A stretch of DNA of 64,000 nt from GCA-2861595 sp035525365 (lineage in GTDB: Bacteria; Actinomycetota; Acidimicrobiia; Acidimicrobiales; GCA-2861595), in NCBI GenBank assembly GCA_035525365.1, contig DATLEK010000092.1, forward strand, positions 5,865-69,864, in the 5' to 3' direction. Below the pieces are notes generated by a model that saw only the letters and a program-made list of their open reading frames with translations, was not told the origin of the DNA and made no database searches. Numbering within the stretch: position 1 is the first letter of the stretch; each line of letters begins with the position of its first letter. Below are positions 7,346 to 15,658 of the stretch, piece after piece. A program made the position numbers and the translations under genes.

Positions 7346-9484
7346 TCAGGGCTTGCCCAGTGATCGGGGGCCGAGGCCTGGGCCGCCGCCACCGGGTGCG
7401 GTGGTCGAGGAGGGCGCGGGGTCGCTCGGGGTAGAGCCGGCCGGCGACGGCGCCGTGGTGGTGAGCACAGCTTCTCTGGCGATCGTCGGCGACGGCGTCG
7501 GGCCCGGAGGTGAAACTGAGGTGGTCGTGGTGGTCGAAAGGATGACTCGATCGTCAACCTTGAACACCTTGCCAGGGAAAGAGGTCACGCTCGGGAAGGA
7601 GCCGGAATCGGGATAGTCCTTCGACGCCGCCTGCATGAAGCGCTTGAAGATGGTGGCCGGGAACGAGCCGCCTCTCACCTCCTGGCCCCGGACGTTGTCC
7701 ATCTTCTTGTCACTGCCCTCGGGGAAGCCGAGCCACACAGCCGCCGTCAACTTCGGCGTGTACCCGACGAACCACGCATCCCCGAAGTCCTGGGTAGTCC
7801 CTGTCTTGCCTGCCACCGGACGGCCGAAGCCAGCGCCCTTTCCGCTACCGCGGCGGATCACCTGCTGGAGGCAGTAATTGACCACATCCGCCTGAGCCGG
7901 CTCCATCACCTTGGTGCGGGCCGGTGGGCGGGCAGGCTCGAGCACCCGTCCATCGGCGGTGGTCACCTCGAGGATTACCGTGGGCTCGAGGTGCACCCCC
8001 CGGTTGGCAAAGGTGCTGTAGCCGCTGGCCATCTCCAGCACGGACACCTCGGAAGTTCCAAGGGCCAGGGAGATGTTCCGGACCAAGGGCGACGAGATGC
8101 CGGCGGCACGGGCCAGCTTGATAACGCTCTCCGGGCCGACTGCCTTGATCAACTGCGCGTAGACGGTGTTCACCGAGTTCCGGGTGGCGTCTATCAGGTC
8201 CACACTGGCGCCGAAGTCGGCATCTTCGAAGTTTTTCACGGGGTAGTTCCTGCCCTGGTCGGCCTTGGGAAAGATGGCCTCGGGTGGGCCGGGGAAGGAG
8301 GACTTGACCGTGTAGCCATCCCGTACAGCCGCAGCGAGGACGAAGGGCTTGAACGTCGATCCGGGTTGGCGGCCGGTACCTCCTCCCTCCCGCCCCACGG
8401 CCAGGTTGACCTTTGCGTAAGGCACATCGGCTCTCCAATCCCGACCGCCCACCATGGCTTTCACGTGCCCTTGCTCATCGATGGCAACGAGCGCTCCGGC
8501 CGGATCGTCGGGATGGTCGAGGAAGCCGTACACGGCGTCGTAGGCCTGCGCCTGAGCCCTCAGATCGAGCGTGGTCTTTATTCGCAGCCCGCCCCGGTAG
8601 AGCGCAGCTTCGTCGTACCGGCTCGCCAGTTGCCGGCGGACGTACTCCACGAAGTACTGCGTCCCCTTCTCGGGCATAGCCACGGAGGACTCGGACTTCG
8701 CCTTGGAGACGACATACGAATCGACCGGCTCCGCTTCTGCTGCAGCCCTTTGACGCCTGGTTATCGAGCCGGCCCGCTCCATGGCCGCCAGCGTCCGCGC
8801 CCGGCGGGAGGCAGCCACCTTGGGGCTTCGCGTGGCATCGCCCGCCTCGGGTGACCGGATCAGCCCGGCCAGGTATGCGGCTTCCCGTAGTCCGATCTCA
8901 CCGACATCCTTTCCGAAGTAAGCCCGCGATGCCGCCTGGACTCCGTAAGCTCCCCGCCCAAGGTAGATGGTATTCAAGTAGCGCTCGAGGATCTCGTCCT
9001 TGTCGAGTTTTCGTTCCACCTTGACGGCCAGAAGGGCCTCTTTGAACTTCCGCCACACGGTCCTTTCACGACCGACGTAGACGTTCTTGACGTACTGCTG
9101 AGTAATGGTCGAGCCTCCCTGGAGGGCACGTCCTCGCACGTCGGCCCACGTCGCACGGGCGATGCCCAGCGGGTCGATGCCGCCGTGGTTGAAGAAGTCC
9201 TTGTCCTCCGTTGCCAAGACGGCGTTCACCACAACTTTCGGCACCTTGGCCAGCTTCACCAGGACCCGGTTCTCTCCGCTGTCGAGTGAGGCCAAGCGGG
9301 CGCCTTTGGCGTCGATGAGCAGGGTCGTCTGGGCCTGGGGCGCCTCAGGCGGCAGGGGCACCCGCACGAGCAGATATGCGGCGCCGGCCAGAAGGGTGAA
9401 ACCTCCGAGGGAGAGGAGGAACAGGTGCCGGCGGTAACGCCAAGCCCAGCATCGTTGACGCCCGGTCGGTGGGGCGGCCGTCAC
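7346..9484 (-). CDS. ponA: Class A penicillin-binding protein (transglycosylase/transpeptidase)
   Basis: A 712-residue bifunctional peptidoglycan synthase. One membrane anchor near residues 22-42 precedes a GT51 transglycosylase domain (EDKDFFNHGGIDP, GGSTITQQYVKN, RKFKEALLAVKVERKLDKDEILERYLN). The transpeptidase domain has SxxK in PGSTFKPF, SxN in NSVNTVY and KTG in AGKTGTTQ. A Ser/Thr/Pro-rich C-terminal tail follows (TTTTTSVSPPGPTPSP). The GTG at 9484 overlaps the upstream stop by 4 bases and is chosen over an ATG at 9856, which would add about 124 residues of arginine-rich shadow sequence. The neighbourhood matches ponA1 of mycobacteria. Confidence 0.93.
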   Translation of the reverse strand: MTAAPPTGRQRCWAWRYRRHLFLLSLGGFTLLAGAAYLLVRVPLPPEAPQAQTTLLIDAKGARLASLDSGENRVLVKLAKVPKVVVNAVLATEDKDFFNHGGIDPLGIARATWADVRGRALQGGSTITQQYVKNVYVGRERTVWRKFKEALLAVKVERKLDKDEILERYLNTIYLGRGAYGVQAASRAYFGKDVGEIGLREAAYLAGLIRSPEAGDATRSPKVAASRRARTLAAMERAGSITRRQRAAAEAEPVDSYVVSKAKSESSVAMPEKGTQYFVEYVRRQLASRYDEAALYRGGLRIKTTLDLRAQAQAYDAVYGFLDHPDDPAGALVAIDEQGHVKAMVGGRDWRADVPYAKVNLAVGREGGGTGRQPGSTFKPFVLAAAVRDGYTVKSSFPGPPEAIFPKADQGRNYPVKNFEDADFGASVDLIDATRNSVNTVYAQLIKAVGPESVIKLARAAGISSPLVRNISLALGTSEVSVLEMASGYSTFANRGVHLEPTVILEVTTADGRVLEPARPPARTKVMEPAQADVVNYCLQQVIRRGSGKGAGFGRPVAGKTGTTQDFGDAWFVGYTPKLTAAVWLGFPEGSDKKMDNVRGQEVRGGSFPATIFKRFMQAASKDYPDSGSFPSVTSFPGKVFKVDDRVILSTTTTTSVSPPGPTPSPTIAREAVLTTTAPSPAGSTPSDPAPSSTTAPGGGGPGLGPRSLGKP

Positions 9485-10578
9485 TCGGGATGTCCTCCCA
9501 CCGGCAGCGCCCGAATGCGGTTGGCGACCACGACTAGCAAGGCCGCGGCCATCGCCAGGGAGGCTCCGCGGTCGTATGTGCCGCCGCCGCCGGCGCCCGT
9601 CCATCCCCAGCTCCCGGGGCGGAGCACGACCCACATGGCCAGCGCGCCGGCCGGCAGAAGCTGAAGGGCCGACCCATCCCTGGGAAAGGGTGCCGCGACA
9701 GCCATCCGCCGGCTCAAAGCCATAGCCGTGACCACAGCTCCGAGCACTACCACGACGATGGATCCGTCGACATCGCTGACTACCAGGGCGGCCGCCAGCG
9801 CGGCCGCGCCGGGGACACCCAGAAGCGCGACCGCAGGGTGCGGAACGGCCAGGCACAGGGCGGCGGCACCGGCCAGAAGACCAGAGGCCTCGCCACCATC
9901 AGGGATGACGGCGGCGGCCAGGGCAAGGGCGGCAAGGGCTGGCGCCGGGTGGGCCGGTACCCGTGTCGCCCAAAAGGCGGCGGCGGCTGCCGCCGTAGCG
10001 ACCACTGCCAGCTGGGGCAGGCCCGGTACAGCCACAAGACCTACGAGGAGACCGGGAACGACGAGGGGGCGCGTCCATGACGATCCGACGCTCGCGACCA
10101 ACACCAGGAGAGTGGCCGCCACCGCTCCGAGAAACGCAGCAACCGGCTCATCCGAAGGCAAAGGACGTGACCACCCCTCACCACCGTCGGCCACTATGCC
10201 GGCTATCAGGAAGGCGGCGGCGGCGACCAGCCCCAGTACCGGAAGGAGCCGGCACCAAGGCGGGGCACTGCTCTCCTGGGGCGTCCTGATCGTCTCGACA
10301 GCGGCGTGGCACAGCACCATGGCGACCAGCAGCGCCGATGACCCGCCGGCCGCCTGGGCCAACGCGGGGGGCAGGAGGAGGAGCAGGAGCACGGGGACGA
10401 AAACCGTCCGGCGCGTACGTGGTCGCCAGGCGGCCCCGACCAAGGCGGCCGTCGCCGCCGCGGCCGCCGTCCCCCGGCTGGTCGTGTCGAACGGCAAATC
10501 CCAGGCCGCGATGGTCGCGGCCATCCATCCAGAAGTGACAACAGAAGCCGTCCCGGCCCAGGCCACGTCGATCCTCAT
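9481..10578 (-). CDS. Polytopic membrane protein of unknown function
   Basis: A 365-residue, very alanine/valine/leucine-rich protein with roughly ten hydrophobic segments (for example FVPVLLLLLLPPALAQA and LLPVLGLVAAAAFLIAGIVA). The start ATG at 10578 overlaps the preceding stop (ATGA), and the end overlaps the PBP start (GTGA). It is therefore translationally coupled between another membrane protein and the PBP. No family is recognised. Some role in the cell envelope is an inference from context only. Confidence 0.7.
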   Translation of the reverse strand: MRIDVAWAGTASVVTSGWMAATIAAWDLPFDTTSRGTAAAAATAALVGAAWRPRTRRTVFVPVLLLLLLPPALAQAAGGSSALLVAMVLCHAAVETIRTPQESSAPPWCRLLPVLGLVAAAAFLIAGIVADGGEGWSRPLPSDEPVAAFLGAVAATLLVLVASVGSSWTRPLVVPGLLVGLVAVPGLPQLAVVATAAAAAAFWATRVPAHPAPALAALALAAAVIPDGGEASGLLAGAAALCLAVPHPAVALLGVPGAAALAAALVVSDVDGSIVVVVLGAVVTAMALSRRMAVAAPFPRDGSALQLLPAGALAMWVVLRPGSWGWTGAGGGGTYDRGASLAMAAALLVVVANRIRALPVGGHPE

Positions 10579-11096
10579 GCGATGAGAGCCAGGCCCACGG
10601 CGCCGGCAGCCAGAACAAGCGCCAGGGAGCGGGCGGCGGGCGGTGCGAACCGCTGGGCGCCCAGGGCCAGGCCTGCTCCCAAAACAGCCGCGGCGCCCCG
10701 GAGGACAACCTGGCCGAGGGCGCCTGCCGGGCCCGCGACGATCACGCCCGCGGTGACGCCGAACAGCAGGGCGGTGAGGCCCCTTGGTTTCACCAGGATC
10801 AGCGCGGCGGCGGCGCACCACATGGACGCGGCAGCCAGAGGAGGGCCGACCGCGGCAGCCGGTCCGAGCACGGTCTGGGCCCCGCCGATGGCGTCGAGTG
10901 ATGTGGTGCCCCATCGCAGGGCAACGGCGGCAGTCGCCATCAGCGCTACCGCCCCGACCACCAGCTCTCCGGCAGCCGCCCCGAGCAGGACAATCAGCAA
11001 CACCACTTCGCCGGTCGACGAGAGCGCCAGCAACGCCGCCCCCACGCCGGCACCCGTGCGCAGTTCATCGGAGCTCGGCCCGCTCCACGGAACCAC
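10575..11096 (-). CDS. Polytopic membrane protein of unknown function
   Basis: About 173 residues with four or five hydrophobic helices (AALLALSSTGEVVLLIVLLGAAAGELVVGAVALMA and others). The start is uncertain. The GTG at 11096 (VVPWSGPSSDELRTGAG) is the best candidate, because further upstream the frame overlaps the DUF5318 gene. The end overlaps the next gene by ATGA. It may form a membrane complex with the gene at 9481-10578, since both are similar in composition and coupled. The family is not recognised. Confidence 0.6.
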   Translation of the reverse strand: MVPWSGPSSDELRTGAGVGAALLALSSTGEVVLLIVLLGAAAGELVVGAVALMATAAVALRWGTTSLDAIGGAQTVLGPAAAVGPPLAAASMWCAAAALILVKPRGLTALLFGVTAGVIVAGPAGALGQVVLRGAAAVLGAGLALGAQRFAPPAARSLALVLAAGAVGLALIA

Positions 11097-11134
11097 CGGT
11101 CGGGATCTGCGGCCCGCCCGCCGCGCAGCCGCTC

Positions 11135-11548
11135 TCAGCTGGACTTCGCCTGCCGTCGCCCGGCGGCGTAGGTCCGCGCCAGGTGGTTCCACCCGCAGTC
11201 GCGACAGACCTCCACCATGTAGCACGTCACGTCTCCAGCCCGCCGGGTGATCCTGGCCAGCTCCGTCCCCGTGGTGAAGCAGTGGCCGCCGGAGGGCAGC
11301 CGGGAACCGAAGGCGTAGGAGACATGGACCAAGGAGGGCGCTTCGCAGATCGGACAATCCTGCCCAGACGCCTCGCCGATGCCCCGGGCCGCCCGCAAAA
11401 GCTCCGGGTGGGCGTCGCACACGTCCAGGCGGGACAGCCGGCCGCGCTTGAACTCCTTCAGGATCGAGTTGCGAGCCAGGCGGTAATCGACCTGCGCCAG
11501 CGCCGAGGTGGCGGCGCCACCACGAAGGGATTGGGGCCGGAAGCTCAC
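11135..11548 (-). CDS. DUF5318 family zinc-ribbon-like protein
   Basis: A 137-residue actinobacterial protein with the DUF5318 pattern: VDYRLARNSILKEFKRGRLSRLDVCDAHPELLRAAR, then CPICE, a central CFTTGTEL, and CYMVEVCRDCGWNHLARTY. The paired cysteines suggest a metal site. In mycobacteria the homologue likewise sits directly before ponA1. Function is unknown. It heads the leftward PBP operon and is divergent from padR. Confidence 0.85.
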   Translation of the reverse strand: MSFRPQSLRGGAATSALAQVDYRLARNSILKEFKRGRLSRLDVCDAHPELLRAARGIGEASGQDCPICEAPSLVHVSYAFGSRLPSGGHCFTTGTELARITRRAGDVTCYMVEVCRDCGWNHLARTYAAGRRQAKSS

Positions 11549-11603
11549 CAGAGAAAGGGTAGCGCCGCGCTGCCTGCCCGTCGGTCTGCGGTGCGGCCAT
11601 GAC

Positions 11604-11633
11604 TTGACCGCGGTGGTGCACCGCGGCCATAAT
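11604..11633 (+). promoter_or_regulatory. Promoter of padR-ino1 with an internal palindrome
   Basis: TTGACC (11604-11609) and CATAAT (11628-11633) are separated by 18 bases, a good sigma-70-type promoter. Between them lies a perfect palindrome CCGCGGTG-GTG-CACCGCGG at 11608-11626. The spacer position would let a bound protein block or remodel RNA polymerase. The predicted +1 is near 11640, directly before the PadR operator. Confidence 0.55.
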
Positions 11634-11645
11634 AGTCAGGAGCGT

Positions 11646-11662
11646 TATATCGAACCGATATA
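11646..11662. promoter_or_regulatory. Palindromic operator, probably for PadR autoregulation
   Basis: TATATCG-AAC-CGATATA is a perfect 7-3-7 inverted repeat. It ends 8 bases before the padR GTG and overlaps the expected transcript start. It is conspicuously AT-rich in a GC-rich region. PadR regulators commonly bind such dyads in their own promoters. Because ino1 is coupled behind padR, the site would also control inositol phosphate synthesis. Confidence 0.6.
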
Positions 11663-11670
11663 TTGGACAG

Positions 11671-12318
11671 GTGGAATCGTTGCTGGAACTCGCCATTCTC
11701 GGGGTCCTCAAAGACCAGGAGCTGCACGGCTACGAGCTGAAGAAGCGACTGACGGAGACGGTCGGTCCTCTGTCCAGCGTCTCGTTCGGCTCGCTCTATC
11801 CGGCCCTCTCCCGGCTGGAAGCAGCGGGCGCGGTGAAGGCCGTCGAGGCCCGCACGGGAAGTACGGCCATACCGATGACCGGCTCCCTCGGCGCCGAGGT
11901 CGCCGCCTTTCGAGCGCGCCGAGGACCCGTGCGGGGTAGCCGGGGCAAGAAGGTCTACGGCATCACAGAGCGGGGACACGAACTCTTCGCTGAGTTGCTG
12001 GCCGCCAGCAGCCAGTCGCCCGAGGACGATCGGGGCTTCAACCTGAGGCTGGCCTTTGCGCGCCATCTACCGCCGGAGGCCCGGCTCGGCCTGCTCGAGC
12101 GGCGCCGGGCCCAGCTCGTCGAACGCCTGGCCAAGGCAAGCAGCTCCATCCGGTCCAGCCGCGACCGCCTCGACAGCTACGCCCGCTCGCTGCTCGAGCA
12201 CGGCAGCGAGGCCACCGAACGGGACATCACCTGGCTCGACCAGCTCATCGCCGCAGAATCCGCAGCATCCGCAGCATCCGCAGCATCCGACTCTCGAAAC
12301 AACAAGGAGACAAAATGA
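11671..12318 (+). CDS. PadR-family transcriptional regulator
   Basis: A 215-residue regulator. The N-terminal winged helix shows the PadR signature (LLELAILGVLKDQELHGYELKKRL, SFGSLYPALSRLEAAGAV, KVYGITERGHELF) with a roughly 30-residue insertion in the wing. The C-terminal coiled helices (RRRAQLVERLAKASSSIRSSRDRLDSYARSLLEHG) are a Vir_act_alpha_C-type dimerisation domain. The GTG start lies 8 bases after the palindromic operator. It ends in a serine/alanine repeat (12258-12287) and overlaps ino1 by 4 bases. The padR-ino1 pairing is conserved in actinobacteria (Rv0047c-Rv0046c in M. tuberculosis). Confidence 0.92.
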   Translation: MESLLELAILGVLKDQELHGYELKKRLTETVGPLSSVSFGSLYPALSRLEAAGAVKAVEARTGSTAIPMTGSLGAEVAAFRARRGPVRGSRGKKVYGITERGHELFAELLAASSQSPEDDRGFNLRLAFARHLPPEARLGLLERRRAQLVERLAKASSSIRSSRDRLDSYARSLLEHGSEATERDITWLDQLIAAESAASAASAASDSRNNKETK

Positions 12319-13385
12319 CATCCAAGATCCGAGTGGCCATCGCCGGCGTAGGCAACTGCGCCAGCTCGCTCGTACAGGGCATCGAGTACTACCGCGGGGC
12401 GGACCCCGCGGAGACAGTGCCCGGGCTCATGAATGTGAGCCTCGGTGGCTACCACGTGGGCGACGTCGAGTTCGTGGCCGCCTTCGATGTCGATGCGGCC
12501 AAGGTCGGGCTCGACTTGGGCAAGGCCATTTTCACGGGACAGAACAACACCATCCGGTTCGCGCCCGTGGGCGAGCTGGGTGTCACTGTGCAACGGGGCC
12601 CCACCTTTGACGGCCTCGGGAAGTACTACCGCCTCACGGTCGAGGAGTCACCCGTGGAGGCGGTCGACATCGCCGAGGCACTTCGGGCGTCACGGGCCGA
12701 TGTCCTGGTCGCCTATCTTCCCGTCGGCTCCGAGGTGGCCCAGAAGCACTACGCCCAAGCTTGCCTCGACACAGGCGTGGCCTTCGTCAATGCCATTCCG
12801 GTGTTCATCGCCAGCGACCCCGAATGGGCCCGCCGGTTCCAAGATGCCGGGGTACCGATCGTTGGTGACGACATCAAGAGCCAGGTGGGCGCCACCATCG
12901 TGCACCGCATCCTGGCCCGCCTCTTCGAGGACCGGGGCATGGTCCTCGACCGGACCTACCAGCTCAACGTGGGCGGGAACATGGACTTCAAGAACATGCT
13001 CGAGCGGGAGCGTCTCGAGTCCAAGAAGATCTCCAAGACCCAAGCCGTCACTTCTCAGCTGGACAACGGCATCGCCGACGACGACGTACACATCGGGCCC
13101 TCCGATCACGTGGCCTGGCTCGAGGACCGCAAGTGGGCCTACATCCGCCTCGAGGGTCGTAACTTCGGCGACGTTCCGCTCAATCTGGAGCTCAAGTTGG
13201 AAGTGTGGGACTCGCCCAACTCCGCCGGCGTCATCATCGATGCTGTGCGCTGCGCCAAGATCGCCCTGGACCGGGGCATCGGGGGCCCTCTGGAAGGGCC
13301 GTCGGCGTATTTCATGAAGTCACCACCGGTCCAGCACCACGACGAGGACGCCCTTCGCATGGTGGAGGAGTTCGCCGCCGGCTAG
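12315..13385 (+). CDS. ino1: Inositol-3-phosphate synthase
   Basis: A 356-residue NAD-dependent enzyme that cyclises glucose-6-phosphate to inositol-3-phosphate, the entry to phosphatidylinositol, mycothiol and related actinobacterial products. Visible are the Rossmann start IRVAIAGVGNCASSLVQGIEYY, the catalytic core YLPVGSEVAQKHYAQACLDTGVAFVNAIPVFIAS, GDDIKSQVGATIVHR, and QLNVGGNMDFKNML. The ribosome-binding site is AAGGAG and the start overlaps the padR stop (ATGA). Confidence 0.96.
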   Translation: MTSKIRVAIAGVGNCASSLVQGIEYYRGADPAETVPGLMNVSLGGYHVGDVEFVAAFDVDAAKVGLDLGKAIFTGQNNTIRFAPVGELGVTVQRGPTFDGLGKYYRLTVEESPVEAVDIAEALRASRADVLVAYLPVGSEVAQKHYAQACLDTGVAFVNAIPVFIASDPEWARRFQDAGVPIVGDDIKSQVGATIVHRILARLFEDRGMVLDRTYQLNVGGNMDFKNMLERERLESKKISKTQAVTSQLDNGIADDDVHIGPSDHVAWLEDRKWAYIRLEGRNFGDVPLNLELKLEVWDSPNSAGVIIDAVRCAKIALDRGIGGPLEGPSAYFMKSPPVQHHDEDALRMVEEFAAG

Positions 13386-13483
13386 GCCGAGGAGCCGGCT
13401 TCGTCGCCCGGACATCGGCCGTGTTGGATTGTTGAAGCTGACGATCCGCATCACGCGGGGGTCAGGTGTAGCAACATTCCCCC

Positions 13484-14221
13484 GTGGCCAACGAGAATCG
13501 CCAGATGCACGACCGCTGCGCTACCTGGTACCAGAGGAAGCCTGATCTGCCGCTCGACGTGGCCCACTACGGTCCCGACATCGGTGATGAGTCGGACCTG
13601 CGCCTGCTCGGCGAGGTACGGGGCAGGCGGGTCCTGGAGCTGGGGTGCGGGTCGGCGCCGGCCTCGATCTCCTTCGCCAAGCAGGGTGCCATCGCCCTGG
13701 CCGTGGAATCCTCCGACGAGTTGGCGGCTTTCGCCAGGAGGCGATGCGAACAAGAGGGAGTCCGCGTCGAGCTGCGTCAGGGAGACCTGGCCGACCTCGC
13801 ATTCATCCGGGCCGACTCGGTGGACATCGTCTTCAGCGCCTACGCGCTGGCCTACGTGGAGGATCTCAGCCGCGTGTTCCGGCAGGTGCACCGGGTCCTG
13901 AAAGTGGGCGCTCCCCTGGTGTTCAGCCTTCCCCACCCCTTCTACGACATTATCGACGAGGACGGGAACCAGCCCCTCCTCGTGCGACGCTCCTACTTCG
14001 ACCGCACCAGCATCGGCTCTGAAGACGAAGACCTGACGGAGAGCCGCCAGCACCACACCATTGCCGATCTCTACACAGTGTTGTTCCGGGCCAGCTACCG
14101 CGTGGACGCCATGCTCGAGCCCCAACCCGAGACGAGCGGCCCCCGCAGCTCGCTGTGGCGGGAGCCGTTCCGTTACGTCCCCCGCACCCTCGTCATCAGG
14201 GCACGGAAGGAGGGGAACTGA
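13484..14221 (+). CDS. Class I SAM-dependent methyltransferase
   Basis: A 245-residue protein. SAM-binding motif I is VLELGCGSAPASISFAKQG near residue 48. Acidic motif II (LAVES), motif III around DSVDIVFSAYALAYVEDL, and a methyltransferase_11-like core (VLKVGAPLVFSLPHPFYDII) follow. The substrate is unknown. The start is GTG at 13484. Its end overlaps the convergent cca gene by 26 bases. Confidence 0.85.
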   Translation: MANENRQMHDRCATWYQRKPDLPLDVAHYGPDIGDESDLRLLGEVRGRRVLELGCGSAPASISFAKQGAIALAVESSDELAAFARRRCEQEGVRVELRQGDLADLAFIRADSVDIVFSAYALAYVEDLSRVFRQVHRVLKVGAPLVFSLPHPFYDIIDEDGNQPLLVRRSYFDRTSIGSEDEDLTESRQHHTIADLYTVLFRASYRVDAMLEPQPETSGPRSSLWREPFRYVPRTLVIRARKEGN

Positions 14222-15653
14222 GACCCTCCGGCTGCTGGCGTAGTTTCCACCACTCGTCGAGACGGTTCCGTGCCTCCGCCTCGCCAAGAGGCCCTTCCTC
14301 CAGGCGCAGCTCGAGCAGGTAGCTCAGAGCTTCGCCCACCACCTTCCCCGGTGGCACACCCAGGTGCTCCATGACCTGGCTACCGTCGAGGTCCGGTCGC
14401 ATGGCGGCCAGCTCCTCCTGCTCCTCCAGGAGGGCCAGGCGGGCCTCGAACTCATCGATGCGTCTGCCCAGCGTCTCGGCTTTTCTGGCGTTCCGGGTGG
14501 TGCAGTCGCACCTGGTGAGTTCGTTGAGCCGGTACAGCAACGGTCCGGCGTCCCGCACGTATCGCCGTACGGCGGCATCGGTCCAGCCCATCTTGTAGGT
14601 GTGGAAGCGGAGGTGCATCTCCACGAGCCGGGTCACGGCGTCGACCATCGCCGATGGATAGCGCAAGGCTCGCATCCGATCCCGTGTCATCCGCGCTCCC
14701 ACCACCTCGTGATGGTGGAAGGAGACTCCACCAGGACCGATGGAGCGGGTCTTGGGCTTCCCGATGTCGTGGAAGAGAGCAGCCAGGCGCAGCACCAGTT
14801 CGGGTGAGGTCTTCTCCACGACGGCGATGGTGTGAGCCAGGACATCCTTGTGGCGATGGATCGGGTCCTGCTCCAGGGCGAGGGCGGGTAGCTCCGGGAT
14901 GAACTGGCCGGCCAGGCCTGTGTCCACCATGAACCAGAGCCCGGAACCGACCCGGTCGCCGTCGACCACCATCAGCTTGTCGAGCTCGTCCCGGATCCTC
15001 TCGGCCGACACGATCGAGAGGCGGTCATGCATCTCCCGCACAGCCTGCACCAGCTCCTCTTCAGGCTGAAGCTGCAGGCCGGCCAGAAAGCGCGCCGCCC
15101 GCAGCATGCGCAACGGATCGTCGCCGAAGGATTCGGCTGCGGCCAGAGGCGTCCGCAGCCGCCTTGCCGCGATGTCGCCAAGCCCGTCGAATGGGTCGAT
15201 CAGCTCGAGGTCGGGAAGACGAAGGGCCATGGCGTTCACGGTGAAATCACGCCGGGAAAGGTCCGCCTCCACGGCGTCGGCGAAGGCCACCTCCGGCTTC
15301 CTCGAGTCTGGGGAGTAGGCCTCGGCCCGGTGCGTGGTGATCTCGAAGTCGCGGCCTCGCCGGCGACAGCCGATCGTGCCGAACCGCTCACCCTGGTCCC
15401 ACACCGCCTCCGCCTCGCCTCGGATCAACCGCTTGATCTCGTCGGGCCGGGCGTCGGTGGTGAGGTCGAGGTCGAGGTCGTCATCGAGGCGGTTCAGCAC
15501 TGCATCCCGCACCACTCCGCCTACGAGGTACAGCTGGTGACCTGCCGGTTGGAAGCGGTCGACCAGCCATGCGGTCTCAGCAACCAGAGGCTTGACGCGC
15601 TCGGGGAGGACCACTCGGGCGAGGGTAGTTGGAAGCCGTCGAGCGCCCGGCAT
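14196..15653 (-). CDS. cca: CCA-adding tRNA nucleotidyltransferase
   Basis: A 485-residue enzyme that adds or repairs the 3' CCA of tRNAs. The nucleotidyltransferase motif LVGGVVRDAVLNR followed by DLDLDLTTDA gives the metal-binding aspartates; RRDFTVNAMAL and DDPLRMLRAARF follow. A C-terminal HD domain (LFHDIGKPKT, FHHHEVVGARM) is present as in actinobacterial PcnA/CCA proteins. Two of the three tRNA genes here lack an encoded CCA, so they depend on this activity. It heads the origin-proximal block as Rv3907c does in M. tuberculosis. Confidence 0.95.
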   Translation of the reverse strand: MPGARRLPTTLARVVLPERVKPLVAETAWLVDRFQPAGHQLYLVGGVVRDAVLNRLDDDLDLDLTTDARPDEIKRLIRGEAEAVWDQGERFGTIGCRRRGRDFEITTHRAEAYSPDSRKPEVAFADAVEADLSRRDFTVNAMALRLPDLELIDPFDGLGDIAARRLRTPLAAAESFGDDPLRMLRAARFLAGLQLQPEEELVQAVREMHDRLSIVSAERIRDELDKLMVVDGDRVGSGLWFMVDTGLAGQFIPELPALALEQDPIHRHKDVLAHTIAVVEKTSPELVLRLAALFHDIGKPKTRSIGPGGVSFHHHEVVGARMTRDRMRALRYPSAMVDAVTRLVEMHLRFHTYKMGWTDAAVRRYVRDAGPLLYRLNELTRCDCTTRNARKAETLGRRIDEFEARLALLEEQEELAAMRPDLDGSQVMEHLGVPPGKVVGEALSYLLELRLEEGPLGEAEARNRLDEWWKLRQQPEGLSSPPSVP

Positions 15654-15658
15654 GATCT

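Noticed and set aside
12251..12290. Tandem 9-base repeats (GCAGCATCC) near the padR end
   Set aside because: They encode a simple Ser-Ala-Ala repeat in the PadR C-terminus. The array is too short and lacks spacers, so it is not a CRISPR or regulatory array.
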